Shown in pieces: positions 14,133-20,806 of a DNA stretch of 64,000 nucleotides. Position 1 is the first letter of the stretch. Every line of letters begins with the position of its first letter. Position numbers and translations under genes: made by a program. Below the pieces are notes generated by a model that searched no databases, had not been told where the DNA came from, and worked only from the letters and a program-made list of their open reading frames with translations. The stretch comes from UBA952 sp044361535 (lineage in GTDB: Bacteria; Bacteroidota; Bacteroidia; Flavobacteriales_D; Crocinitomicaceae), in the NCBI GenBank assembly GCA_044361535.1, contig JBIKIQ010000012.1, positions 1 to 64,000 of the forward strand. Reading direction: 5' to 3'.

Positions 14133-14948
14133 ATGAAAAAGACAATTTTAATCACAGGTGCTAGTAGCGGTATAGGAAAAGACACAGCAAAATATTTTCA
14201 ATCAAAAGGTTGGAATGTTATTGCTACCATGAGGAGTCCGGAAAATGAAAATGAATTAACCAAATTAGACAATGTTTTGGTGACCAAATTGGATGTGTTG
14301 GATCTTGATTCAATCGATAGTGCAATAGCGAATGGAATTCAACGTTTCGGAAAAATTGATGTATTGTTAAACAATGCCGGTTATGGGGCTTATGGGCCTC
14401 TTGAATCTTTTCCAAGGGAGAAAATCCTTCGTCAGTTCAATACCAATGTAATTGGCTTAATGGATGTTACTCGTGCAATGCTTCCACATTTTCGACAAAA
14501 TAAAAACGGCGTTATTATTAATATTTCCTCCATGGGAGGTAAAATGACATTTCCTCTTGGTTCATTGTATCACGGGACTAAGTTTGCAGTGGAGGGAATT
14601 TCTGAATCGTTACGCTACGAAATGGAGCAAATTGGCTGTAAAGTTAAAATCGTTGAACCAGGAGCAATTGCCACCGACTTTGCAGGCCGTTCATTTGATT
14701 TTAACCACGATGAAAATTTGAAAGAATATCAGAATGTTGTAAACAAAATAATGACGGTATTTCCAACAATGATTAAAAGCGCTTCACCAGTAAACATTGT
14801 TTCAAAAGTGATTTTTAAGGCGGCTACCGATGGTAAAAGCAAATTAAGATATATGGCAGGAAAGGATGCCAAGATGTATAATTTTATGAATAAGGTTTTT
14901 GGTTATAATTTTATTGTTTACATGAATAAAAAGTTTTTTAAATTGTAA
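14133..14948 (+). CDS. Short-chain dehydrogenase/reductase
   Basis: A 271-residue classical SDR with a Rossmann fold: cofactor motif TGASSGIG (residues ~8-15), NNAGYGAYGPL (~82-92), catalytic Ser in INISSMGG (~132-137) and YHGTK (Tyr and Lys). The residues after the glycine motif (ATMRSPEN) have an Arg suggestive of NADP(H) preference. The substrate is unknown. The ATG at 14133 is chosen because the in-frame TTG at 14115 lies within the -7 box. It is followed after 3 nt by an AraC regulator, forming a two-gene operon like many oxidoreductase/AraC pairs that respond to electrophiles or aldehydes. Confidence 0.9.
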   Translation: MKKTILITGASSGIGKDTAKYFQSKGWNVIATMRSPENENELTKLDNVLVTKLDVLDLDSIDSAIANGIQRFGKIDVLLNNAGYGAYGPLESFPREKILRQFNTNVIGLMDVTRAMLPHFRQNKNGVIINISSMGGKMTFPLGSLYHGTKFAVEGISESLRYEMEQIGCKVKIVEPGAIATDFAGRSFDFNHDENLKEYQNVVNKIMTVFPTMIKSASPVNIVSKVIFKAATDGKSKLRYMAGKDAKMYNFMNKVFGYNFIVYMNKKFFKL

Positions 14949-14951
14949 CAA

Positions 14952-15854
14952 ATGAGTCAACTAATCTATTTAAAATCAATTGCTGACCTATCACGTCTTT
15001 TGAATGAAAATGATTTTCATCCCTTGGTTGCAGTGGTAGATTTTAGTAAAACCAAGGATCACATCGAAGAGGAAACACGAATTACAACTGATTTTTATTC
15101 TGTGATGTTTAAAAATTATTGTAAAAGCGCCCTTACATATGGTCGAAAAACGATTGATTTTAATGAGGGAAGTTTGATTTGTATGGCACCTAATCAGGTA
15201 ATAACGATAGATACTGAAATTGAGCCTCGAGAGAATCCGATGGGTTGGGGCTTATTTTTTCATCCTGATTTGATTCGCAATACCTCACTCAATGCTAAAA
15301 TGAAAGACTATTCGTTCTTTTCTTATGAAATGGCCGAAGCGCTTCATTTATCCGAAAAAGAAAAACAATTACTATTCGAGTGCATTCTAAAAATACAATC
15401 GGAATTAAAGGAAAACATCGACGATTACAGCCAAACAATTATTGTTTCAACGATTGAACTTTTACTCAATTATTGCAGTCGATTCTACGGGAGGCAATTC
15501 ATTACCCGCAAAGCAACAAACAGAGATATTTTAGAGAAAGTAGAAACATTATTAAAGCACTATTTTTCAAATAAAAGTGATTCCAACGGTTTGCCCACCG
15601 TGAAATACTTAGCTGACGCGGTTAATTTGTCACCGGGATATTTGGGTGATTTACTTAAAAAAGAAACTGGATTGAATGCTCAGGAACATATTCATCAATA
15701 TGTAATTGAAGAAGCTAAGAATATACTTTTAAACTCCAACCAATCGGTGAGTGAAATAGCCTTTCATTTGGGTTTTGAATATCCACAATATTTCAGTCGT
15801 TTGTTTAAACAGAAGACAGGTAAAACACCTTTGGAATTTCGGAATTTGAATTGA
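14952..15854 (+). CDS. AraC-family transcriptional regulator
   Basis: This 300-residue protein has a cupin-like N-terminal region (residues ~15-110; GSLICMAPNQVITIDTE, GWGLFFHPDLI) and a C-terminal AraC DNA-binding domain (~195-298). Two helix-turn-helix motifs are visible: LPTVKYLADAVNLSPGYLGD, then SVSEIAFHLGFEYPQYFSRL, closing with FKQKTGKTPLEFR. The family activates neighbouring genes on binding a small ligand. Its position 3 nt after the SDR suggests co-transcription and probably control of that operon or of the convergent redox cluster. It ends 6 nt before the stop of the convergent pirin gene. Confidence 0.93.
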   Translation: MSQLIYLKSIADLSRLLNENDFHPLVAVVDFSKTKDHIEEETRITTDFYSVMFKNYCKSALTYGRKTIDFNEGSLICMAPNQVITIDTEIEPRENPMGWGLFFHPDLIRNTSLNAKMKDYSFFSYEMAEALHLSEKEKQLLFECILKIQSELKENIDDYSQTIIVSTIELLLNYCSRFYGRQFITRKATNRDILEKVETLLKHYFSNKSDSNGLPTVKYLADAVNLSPGYLGDLLKKETGLNAQEHIHQYVIEEAKNILLNSNQSVSEIAFHLGFEYPQYFSRLFKQKTGKTPLEFRNLN

Positions 15855-15860
15855 AGACTT

Positions 15861-16727
15861 CTAAAGCCAAACAGGATTATAATCCAATTGAGCAGGTGTT
15901 TCAATGTAAAAAAGTTCTCCTTTCATTTCAATCCCCAATTCAGTAGTATTTGAAACACGAATGGCATCGTCTTGTTGAACTTCGTTATTTTCCACCTTCC
16001 CATAACCATTGAGCACATAAAAAGTATAGCAACTATTAGCATTTAGGCTGAGTTTAACTTTAATTTCTTCTGAAAAAGTTAGTTTTTTAACCACCAAACC
16101 CGGTGTTAATGCTTTAGCATCACTTCCTTCTCCTATATAGGTTGTTGTCAAAATATTGTTTTCTAAAACAGAAGAAAAGTTTTTTGCATGATAATCAATA
16201 TAGCTAGGTTTTAACTGCATTGCTTTTTTATAGTTGGGATCGAACCAAATTTGAAATGCTCTAGATCCTTTTGTTACCTTTTCCTGATGTTGAATACCAC
16301 TGTTGGATTGTATAATCTGAAAATCACCCGCATTTAATGGTGTCCAGATTTGTGTTTCAGTATCGTAGTGCTCAATTGTTCCTTCAAATAGAAAGGTCAT
16401 TATTTCAAAACCTTCATGAGGGTGCAAACCAAATTCGCAAGCATCATTTACATATCCATTACTCCAGTAAAACAAATTTGAATAAGGCTTGACATTCGTT
16501 TTTCCGTTATAAACAGGTTTATTAGCATGGAATCTTCCACCAAAAATAACATCATTATATTGGTCAGATTTTTTAATCAACTGTATCATCTTTTCTTGTG
16601 TTAATGGTTTTTCTTCAATTAATTTACCCAAGGATTTGAATGGATTCAAAAAATAGAGAGCGGAGACACCAAGAGATTGCTTGATGAATTTTCTACGTTT
16701 GTTAAAAAATGGGGCAAATCCAGACAT
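15861..16727 (-). CDS. Pirin-family protein with twin-arginine-like leader
   Basis: A 288-residue bicupin. Residues ~10-30 read NKRRKFIKQSLGVSALYF, a twin-arginine-type signal (RRKFIK followed by a hydrophobic stretch), and a tatC gene is present in this window. The pirin domain follows, with ANKPVYNGKTNVKPYS, then FGLHPHEGFEIMTFLFEGTIEHYDTE, whose His-x-His...Glu pattern matches the iron-binding site, and NSGIQHQEKV. Pirins bind a metal and some have quercetinase activity; most are cytoplasmic, so export would be notable. It is last of a four-gene operon with an FMN reductase, a DoxX-like protein and YceI. Confidence 0.85.
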   Translation of the reverse strand: MSGFAPFFNKRRKFIKQSLGVSALYFLNPFKSLGKLIEEKPLTQEKMIQLIKKSDQYNDVIFGGRFHANKPVYNGKTNVKPYSNLFYWSNGYVNDACEFGLHPHEGFEIMTFLFEGTIEHYDTETQIWTPLNAGDFQIIQSNSGIQHQEKVTKGSRAFQIWFDPNYKKAMQLKPSYIDYHAKNFSSVLENNILTTTYIGEGSDAKALTPGLVVKKLTFSEEIKVKLSLNANSCYTFYVLNGYGKVENNEVQQDDAIRVSNTTELGIEMKGELFYIETPAQLDYNPVWL

Positions 16728-16730
16728 GAT

Positions 16731-17258
16731 TTAATTAGTTAATTTTGAAGTAATTTCTTTAAGTTTTTCCAATTCTTCATTGTTGATTATCCCCTTTCCT
16801 TCGTCAAAATTCTGATAAAAATTAGGTAAGGAGTAGCTTGCTAAAATATGTGCACCAGCATGAGGAAAAATATTCATTCCATGCTGAATAACACTTGCAC
16901 CACCTCTTGCCCCAGGTGAAGTAGACATCAAAAACATGTTTTTATCATTGAATATTTTTCGGTCTTTAATTCTGGAAGTCCAATCCAAAAGATTCTTAAA
17001 ACCGGTATTGAACGAACCATTATTTTCGGCCAAAGAAATAATAATTAGATCAGTATCGTCGATTAAATATGAAAAAGTAAAAACTTCTACTGGAATTCCA
17101 ATTTCATTTTCTAAGTCCACACTGTAAATGGGTATGTTAAGATCACTAACATTTAATTTTGTTACTTCAGCATTCTCAAATAAATGAGCTGTGAAATTGG
17201 CTAATTTCCGGTTTATTGAGTTTTTAGAATTACTTCCTCCAATTGCAAGAATTTTCAT
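16731..17258 (-). CDS. NADPH-dependent FMN reductase-like flavoprotein
   Basis: A 175-residue flavodoxin-like protein. The phosphate-binding loop is at the N-terminus (ILAIGGSNSKNSINRKLA, residues 3-20). A second conserved segment, SLAENNGSFNTGFKNLLDW, corresponds to the P-E-Y-N-x-S-x-x-G block of NADPH-dependent FMN reductases and azoreductases, with A-E-N-N in place of the common P-E-Y-N. STSPGARGG is the third flavin-contacting loop. It would reduce FMN or quinone-like substrates with NAD(P)H. It lies 3 nt upstream of the pirin gene in a likely stress-detoxification operon. Confidence 0.88.
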   Translation of the reverse strand: MKILAIGGSNSKNSINRKLANFTAHLFENAEVTKLNVSDLNIPIYSVDLENEIGIPVEVFTFSYLIDDTDLIIISLAENNGSFNTGFKNLLDWTSRIKDRKIFNDKNMFLMSTSPGARGGASVIQHGMNIFPHAGAHILASYSLPNFYQNFDEGKGIINNEELEKLKEITSKLTN

Positions 17259-17267
17259 GTTTATTGA

Positions 17268-17636
17268 TTATTTGTTTCTAACTCGATTCGTCAATTCTGG
17301 AAATTTGTAAAAAGCAACAGCCCACAAAAACGACTGAATGATACATGGCGCCATAACTGATTGACCATGTACTAAATGTGTTGCAATTGCACCTCCCATA
17401 TATGCACACAACAGCAGTGTTCCTAAGATTCCGGTGCGAGGAATAATAAAAAGCCCAACACTAAGTATTTCAATTACACCAAGTACCTTGTAAGTATTGG
17501 CATCTAATCCCATACTTACGGCCATTTCCAATGCCTTGTCATCAGCGGTAAATTTGCCCATTGCACTTCCCAGAAATACAAATGCTACCAATCCCGTTAA
17601 AACCCAATAGATGATTATTTTTGTTTTTTCAGACAT
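17268..17636 (-). CDS. DoxX-like membrane protein
   Basis: A 122-residue protein with four predicted transmembrane helices (IIIYWVLTGLVAFVFLGSA, VLGVIEILSVGLFII, GTLLLCAYMGGAIATHL, IIQSFLWAVAFY). The pattern GSAMGKF followed by GVIEILSVGLFIIPRTG and CAYMGGAIATHLVHG fits the DoxX_2/DoxD-like family. Members are linked to oxidative stress or electron transfer, but the exact role is uncertain. It is flanked in a tight operon by YceI (8 nt upstream) and the flavoprotein (9 nt downstream). Confidence 0.88.
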   Translation of the reverse strand: MSEKTKIIIYWVLTGLVAFVFLGSAMGKFTADDKALEMAVSMGLDANTYKVLGVIEILSVGLFIIPRTGILGTLLLCAYMGGAIATHLVHGQSVMAPCIIQSFLWAVAFYKFPELTNRVRNK

Positions 17637-17644
17637 GTTTTAGT

Positions 17645-18211
17645 TTATTTTGATTTAATGAAGTTAAAATCAAGTGTAAATGTTACTTCTTCACCAACGA
17701 ACCCTTTACCACCATTAATCTGAAAATCAGAACGATTTATTTTACCTAAAATAGTAAATCCTGCTCGTTCATTCCCGTAATTGTCAGTAGCATTCCCTCC
17801 ATAATTTACATCAAAGGACATTGTTTTTGAAACTCCTTTAATTGTAATAACCCCTTCTAGTTTGTAGATATTCTTTTTTCCTTTTTTGAAGGAGGTCGTT
17901 GTAAAACTCATATTAGGAAATTGGGCTACATCAAAAAAATCAGGCGATTTCAAATGATTATCTCTTGCTTCAATTCCTGTGTTTATAGTAGAAACATCAA
18001 CCGTGAAGTCAAATTTCGCATTTGAAAAATCGGTATTTTCGGAGGAGACGGTCCCGTTATATGTTCCAAAATTCCCGGTTACTTTTGAAATTCCAAGATA
18101 ACCCACGCTGAATGTTATAGAAGAATGACTTGGATCGCAATTCCACTTTGTTTGCGAATTAACTAAAGAGGTCGATGTTAAAGCGACGAGGACTAATAAA
18201 ATAGTTTTCAT
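17645..18211 (-). CDS. YceI-family periplasmic lipid-binding protein
   Basis: This 188-residue protein has a signal peptide (MKTILLVLVALTSTSLVNSQ) and then a full YceI domain: KWNCDPSHSSITFSVGYLGI, VTGNFGTYNGTV, ARDNHLKSPDFFDVAQFPNM, LEGVITIKGVSKTM and GRINRSDF-like LGKINRSDFQI near the end. YceI proteins are lipocalin-like barrels that bind isoprenoids such as polyprenyl quinones in the periplasm. It is the first gene of the operon with DoxX, FMN reductase and pirin. It is divergent from an HxlR regulator, which is a natural candidate for control. A weak -7 (CAACTTTG) lies 26 nt upstream of the ATG. Confidence 0.93.
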   Translation of the reverse strand: MKTILLVLVALTSTSLVNSQTKWNCDPSHSSITFSVGYLGISKVTGNFGTYNGTVSSENTDFSNAKFDFTVDVSTINTGIEARDNHLKSPDFFDVAQFPNMSFTTTSFKKGKKNIYKLEGVITIKGVSKTMSFDVNYGGNATDNYGNERAGFTILGKINRSDFQINGGKGFVGEEVTFTLDFNFIKSK

Positions 18212-18328
18212 AATTTTTTGTTTTTAATATTTGAATGCAAAGTTGAGCTTTAATACTTTCTAAAATATAGTTGTTACCTTGGGGTAAGTAGTTACATCTG
18301 AGTAATCCGATCTTTGTAAATTTGTCAC

Positions 18329-18670
18329 ATGAACCAAAAAGATCATGTTTGTCAATATAAATTAATGGCATCAAGAGATGCCTTAGAAGTAATTCAGGGT
18401 AAATGGCGCATTCCAATTGTGATTGCATTAAAACATGGCACAAAACGTTTCGGAGAAATTCAAAGAGACATTAGTGATATTTCACCAAAAATGTTATCTC
18501 AAGAATTGAAGGCGTTAGAACTTAACAAAATTATTAAACGCACACTACATGATACGATGCCGGTTACAACAGAATATTCCTTGACGCCACTCGGAGAATC
18601 CATGACCAAATTATTAGGTGAAATTCTAAATTGGGGAATTCATTTTCGAGAAGAAGTTTTAAAGAAATAA
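18329..18670 (+). CDS. HxlR-family transcriptional regulator
   Basis: A 113-residue winged-helix regulator typical of HxlR: N-terminal Cys8 in HVCQYKLMAS, followed by ALEVIQGKWRIPIVIALKHG, KRFGEIQRDISDISPKMLSQ, ELKALELNKIIKRTLH, then the wing and VTTEYSLTPLGESM. HxlR proteins such as HypR and YodB sense electrophiles or disulfide stress through the conserved Cys. It is divergent from the YceI-DoxX-flavoprotein-pirin operon (117 nt apart) and fits as its regulator. A -7-like TAAATTTG ends 4 nt before the ATG, which would give an almost leaderless mRNA; GATCTTTG just upstream is an alternative. Confidence 0.92.
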   Translation: MNQKDHVCQYKLMASRDALEVIQGKWRIPIVIALKHGTKRFGEIQRDISDISPKMLSQELKALELNKIIKRTLHDTMPVTTEYSLTPLGESMTKLLGEILNWGIHFREEVLKK

Positions 18671-18758
18671 TATAACTCTCATATTCGCGACTCACTTAAA
18701 CCCTTCAATCGGCATACAAGTATGGAAAGCATTTGAGAATAGATATAATGGAAAACAA

Positions 18759-18911
18759 AAAAAGCCGCATAAACTGACGAATTTTTTCTTTAGTGGCAGG
18801 GACACGAATATCCTGACGCTCGCTTCACTCGGTCAGGATGGACGTAATTGGGGGCATAACAAGGAAATGCTCAGAACGCTTCGCGTTCCTACTTTTTTAC
18901 ATTCCCATTCG
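18759..18911. repeat. Repeat X: hairpin-rich element similar to 19087-19195
   Basis: From 18791 it shares with 19087-19195 the blocks GGGACACGAATATCCT / GGGATACGACTATCCT, AGGATGGACG / CGGATGGACG and, at 18861-18911, GCTCAGAACGCTTCGCGTTC with the following TACTTTTTTACATTCCCATTCG (about four differences in 51 positions). It contains the stem CCTGAC...GTCAGG (18822-18838). Within the 18671-19423 interval it is one of several such elements, and no gene is supported there. Confidence 0.65.
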
Positions 18912-19040
18912 CTTTTTCTAAATAACGCTTCCGAATAATTGTTTCCATAAAATAAAGTTAACGAAATTCCTAAAACTTATTAACCTTTTGTGTTTTTAGG
19001 AATTTTACACCATTGGAATTATCAAAATACGTATCTCGAG

Positions 19041-19102
19041 TTTACGGCATAAAAAAACCTGAGCCAAATGATTCAGGTTTTCATTGTAGCGGGGATACGA
19101 CT
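19041..19102. repeat. Second copy of tRNA-fMet 3' end plus terminator
   Basis: 62 bp matching 23016-23077 at about 58 positions. It includes the terminator hairpin (ACCTGAG...TTCAGGT with its A run) and the last 16 nt of the tRNA-fMet gene (TAGCGGGGATACGACT). After that the match stops. It therefore looks like a left attachment-site copy. The two copies are direct repeats enclosing 3.9 kb with the sigma-factor gene set. Confidence 0.8.
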
Positions 19103-19195
19103 ATCCTCCATTTCATTTCGGATGGACGCAAAAGGGTGCGTAATAAGGAAAAGCTCAGACCGCTTCGCGTTCCCACTTTTTTACATTCCCATTCG
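19087..19195. repeat. Repeat Y, related to repeat X
   Basis: Partner of 18791-18911. It begins within the tRNA-3'-end copy (TAGCGGGGATACGAC) and continues with TATCCTCC and CGGATGGACG, then GCTCAGACCGCTTCGCGTTC and the shared end through CATTCCCATTCG. Repeat X starts with a degenerate version of the same tRNA-like sequence, so both appear to derive from a tRNA end joined to a common downstream segment. Confidence 0.65.
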
Positions 19196-19231
19196 ATTTT
19201 GAAAGGAAACTTTCAGCGCTTCTGGAAATGC

Positions 19232-19310
19232 AAAAAGCCAGTCAAAATTTGACTGGCTTTTCCTTGTAGAGAGGAGTATTGAATTATCGAACCTGATTTG
19301 GGAGGGATTG
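19232..19310 (+). repeat. Terminator hairpin plus dispersed repeat, copy 4
   Basis: AAAAAGCCAGTCAA, a short A/T loop and TTGACTGGCTTTT (19232-19261) form a terminator almost identical to 13095-13124. It is followed by CCTTGTAGAGAGGAGTATTG, then AATTATCGAACC and CTGATTTGGG. This copy is shortened: the middle block is missing, so the end joins the CGAACC block directly. It lies ~110 nt upstream of the barrel-protein gene. Confidence 0.7.
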
Positions 19311-19423
19311 AATGAAATCAGTCTCTTAAATTTTGAGTGTTGATTGAGAAAAATCATACAATCCACCACCATTTAATTCGTTTGTTTCGTATTACAATTG
19401 AAACCAAAATTTTATATAATATC

Positions 19424-20230
19424 ATGAAAAATCTTCTAATTCTTTCTATAGCCCTAACTATAACGGATTTAGCGTTAGGTCAAAAAGAGCGTAAATTTCA
19501 TTTTGATGGAATTCAACTTAATGTTGGTGGAGTTATGAATTCTAAATTATCGAATAACGACCTATTTGGGTATTCTAATTATGTCTATTCAGCTGATTCT
19601 ACAATTCTGTTAAATGGATTTACACCAAATACAAAATCTGATATTAGAATGACTCCAGCCATAGGGTTAAACTTTTTATGGAGTAATGAACAGAAACACA
19701 CTAAGTGGCGATTAGGGGTTTATTACAATAGAAAATACATTTCATCTTTTGGAGTCTATAATAATTCAACTTATGATACGCTAACTGGACAATGGACCAG
19801 CAACTACAACGAAGTAAGACTATCTCATACAGCTCCTTTAATGACATTCGATTTATCTTGGTTCAAAGCATTTTCTGTAAATGAGAGGCTGTCATTTAAT
19901 TTGGGCTTAGGTGGATATTTAGGATCAAGTTTAGGAAATAATATTTTGGTTTACTCTTTTTCGGATCAATATGCACCGATAAATAGCCAGTATCAATTAT
20001 CATATAATACATTTCAGCGTTTTTCACTCAATGGGGGAGCTTATGCTTTAATTGGATTTGATTATGCTTTGAATGGTAAAAAAACAGATAAACAAAATTG
20101 GTTTTTGACCTACGAAACTCGTTTTGGAGGAGATTATTTTATGCGCAGAGGTTATGCTTTTCAAGGGTTATCTTATCAGAACACACATTTGATTGGATTG
20201 AAATATAAATTTTCCAAAGCAACGAAATAG
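19424..20230 (+). CDS. Outer-membrane beta-barrel protein of the sigma-factor segment
   Basis: A 268-residue protein with a signal peptide (MKNLLILSIALTITDLALGQ) and an amphipathic strand pattern throughout (WRLGVYYNRKYISSFGVYNN, LSFNLGLGGYLGSSLG, WFLTYETRFGGDYFM, LIGLKYKFSK). No family motif is recognised beyond barrel character. An upstream in-frame ATG (19337) is not used because the signal peptide starts at 19424. It is followed after 21 nt by an ECF sigma factor and then by a membrane protein with a similar barrel domain, so it may be part of the same envelope-signalling unit. Confidence 0.7.
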   Translation: MKNLLILSIALTITDLALGQKERKFHFDGIQLNVGGVMNSKLSNNDLFGYSNYVYSADSTILLNGFTPNTKSDIRMTPAIGLNFLWSNEQKHTKWRLGVYYNRKYISSFGVYNNSTYDTLTGQWTSNYNEVRLSHTAPLMTFDLSWFKAFSVNERLSFNLGLGGYLGSSLGNNILVYSFSDQYAPINSQYQLSYNTFQRFSLNGGAYALIGFDYALNGKKTDKQNWFLTYETRFGGDYFMRRGYAFQGLSYQNTHLIGLKYKFSKATK

Positions 20231-20251
20231 TAAAACAGTAAAAACCGTGTT

Positions 20252-20806
20252 TTGGAAATTAATCAAGAACTCATTGGTCAAATCAAAGAAAGAAATCGCA
20301 AATCAATTCTCCTACTATATGAATTCAGCTATAATTTGATGATGCAGCGCATTTCACGATATACCAGAGATAAGACTGAACAAATGAGTATTGTGAATGG
20401 GGCATTTATGAAAGTTATTAATCGATTAGATTCATTTGATACTTCAAAGTCTTATTCAGCTTGGTTGAGTAGTATTATTCGAAATGAATTTATTGATGAA
20501 TACAGAAAGAATAAAAAATTTAATTCGATTTATTCCATTGAATCTATACCAGATGGTGAATCAACATTTTCGGCAGAATTGCTTATACAGAATAATGATA
20601 CAGAAATTCTGCTTAGTCAATTTGTTGATGCTTTGCCAGAATCTACAAGAATTGTTTTTAATTTATTTGTTCTGGAAGATATGAGCAGGGAAGAAATTGC
20701 TCAGAAACTCGATATTACTTATGACACAGTAAAATGGCACATTCTGAAAGCTAGAAAGATTATCTCTCAACAACTTGCTAAATCAAAAGAATATGAAAAC
20801 AGATAA
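20252..20806 (+). CDS. ECF-type RNA polymerase sigma factor
   Basis: A 184-residue sigma-70 factor with region 2 in residues ~15-90 (SILLLYEFSYNLMMQRISRY, FDTSKSYSAWLSSIIRNEFI, DEYRKNKK) and region 4 in ~125-180 (LPESTRIVFNLFVLEDMSRE, EIAQKLDITYDTVKWHILKA). The usual region-2 W(L/I)x.I.RN block is present. The start appears to be TTG at 20252; no in-frame ATG gives a complete region 2. It overlaps the next gene by 14 nt, typical of a sigma/anti-sigma pair. It would redirect polymerase to a small regulon, possibly this segment itself. Confidence 0.9.
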   Translation: MEINQELIGQIKERNRKSILLLYEFSYNLMMQRISRYTRDKTEQMSIVNGAFMKVINRLDSFDTSKSYSAWLSSIIRNEFIDEYRKNKKFNSIYSIESIPDGESTFSAELLIQNNDTEILLSQFVDALPESTRIVFNLFVLEDMSREEIAQKLDITYDTVKWHILKARKIISQQLAKSKEYENR

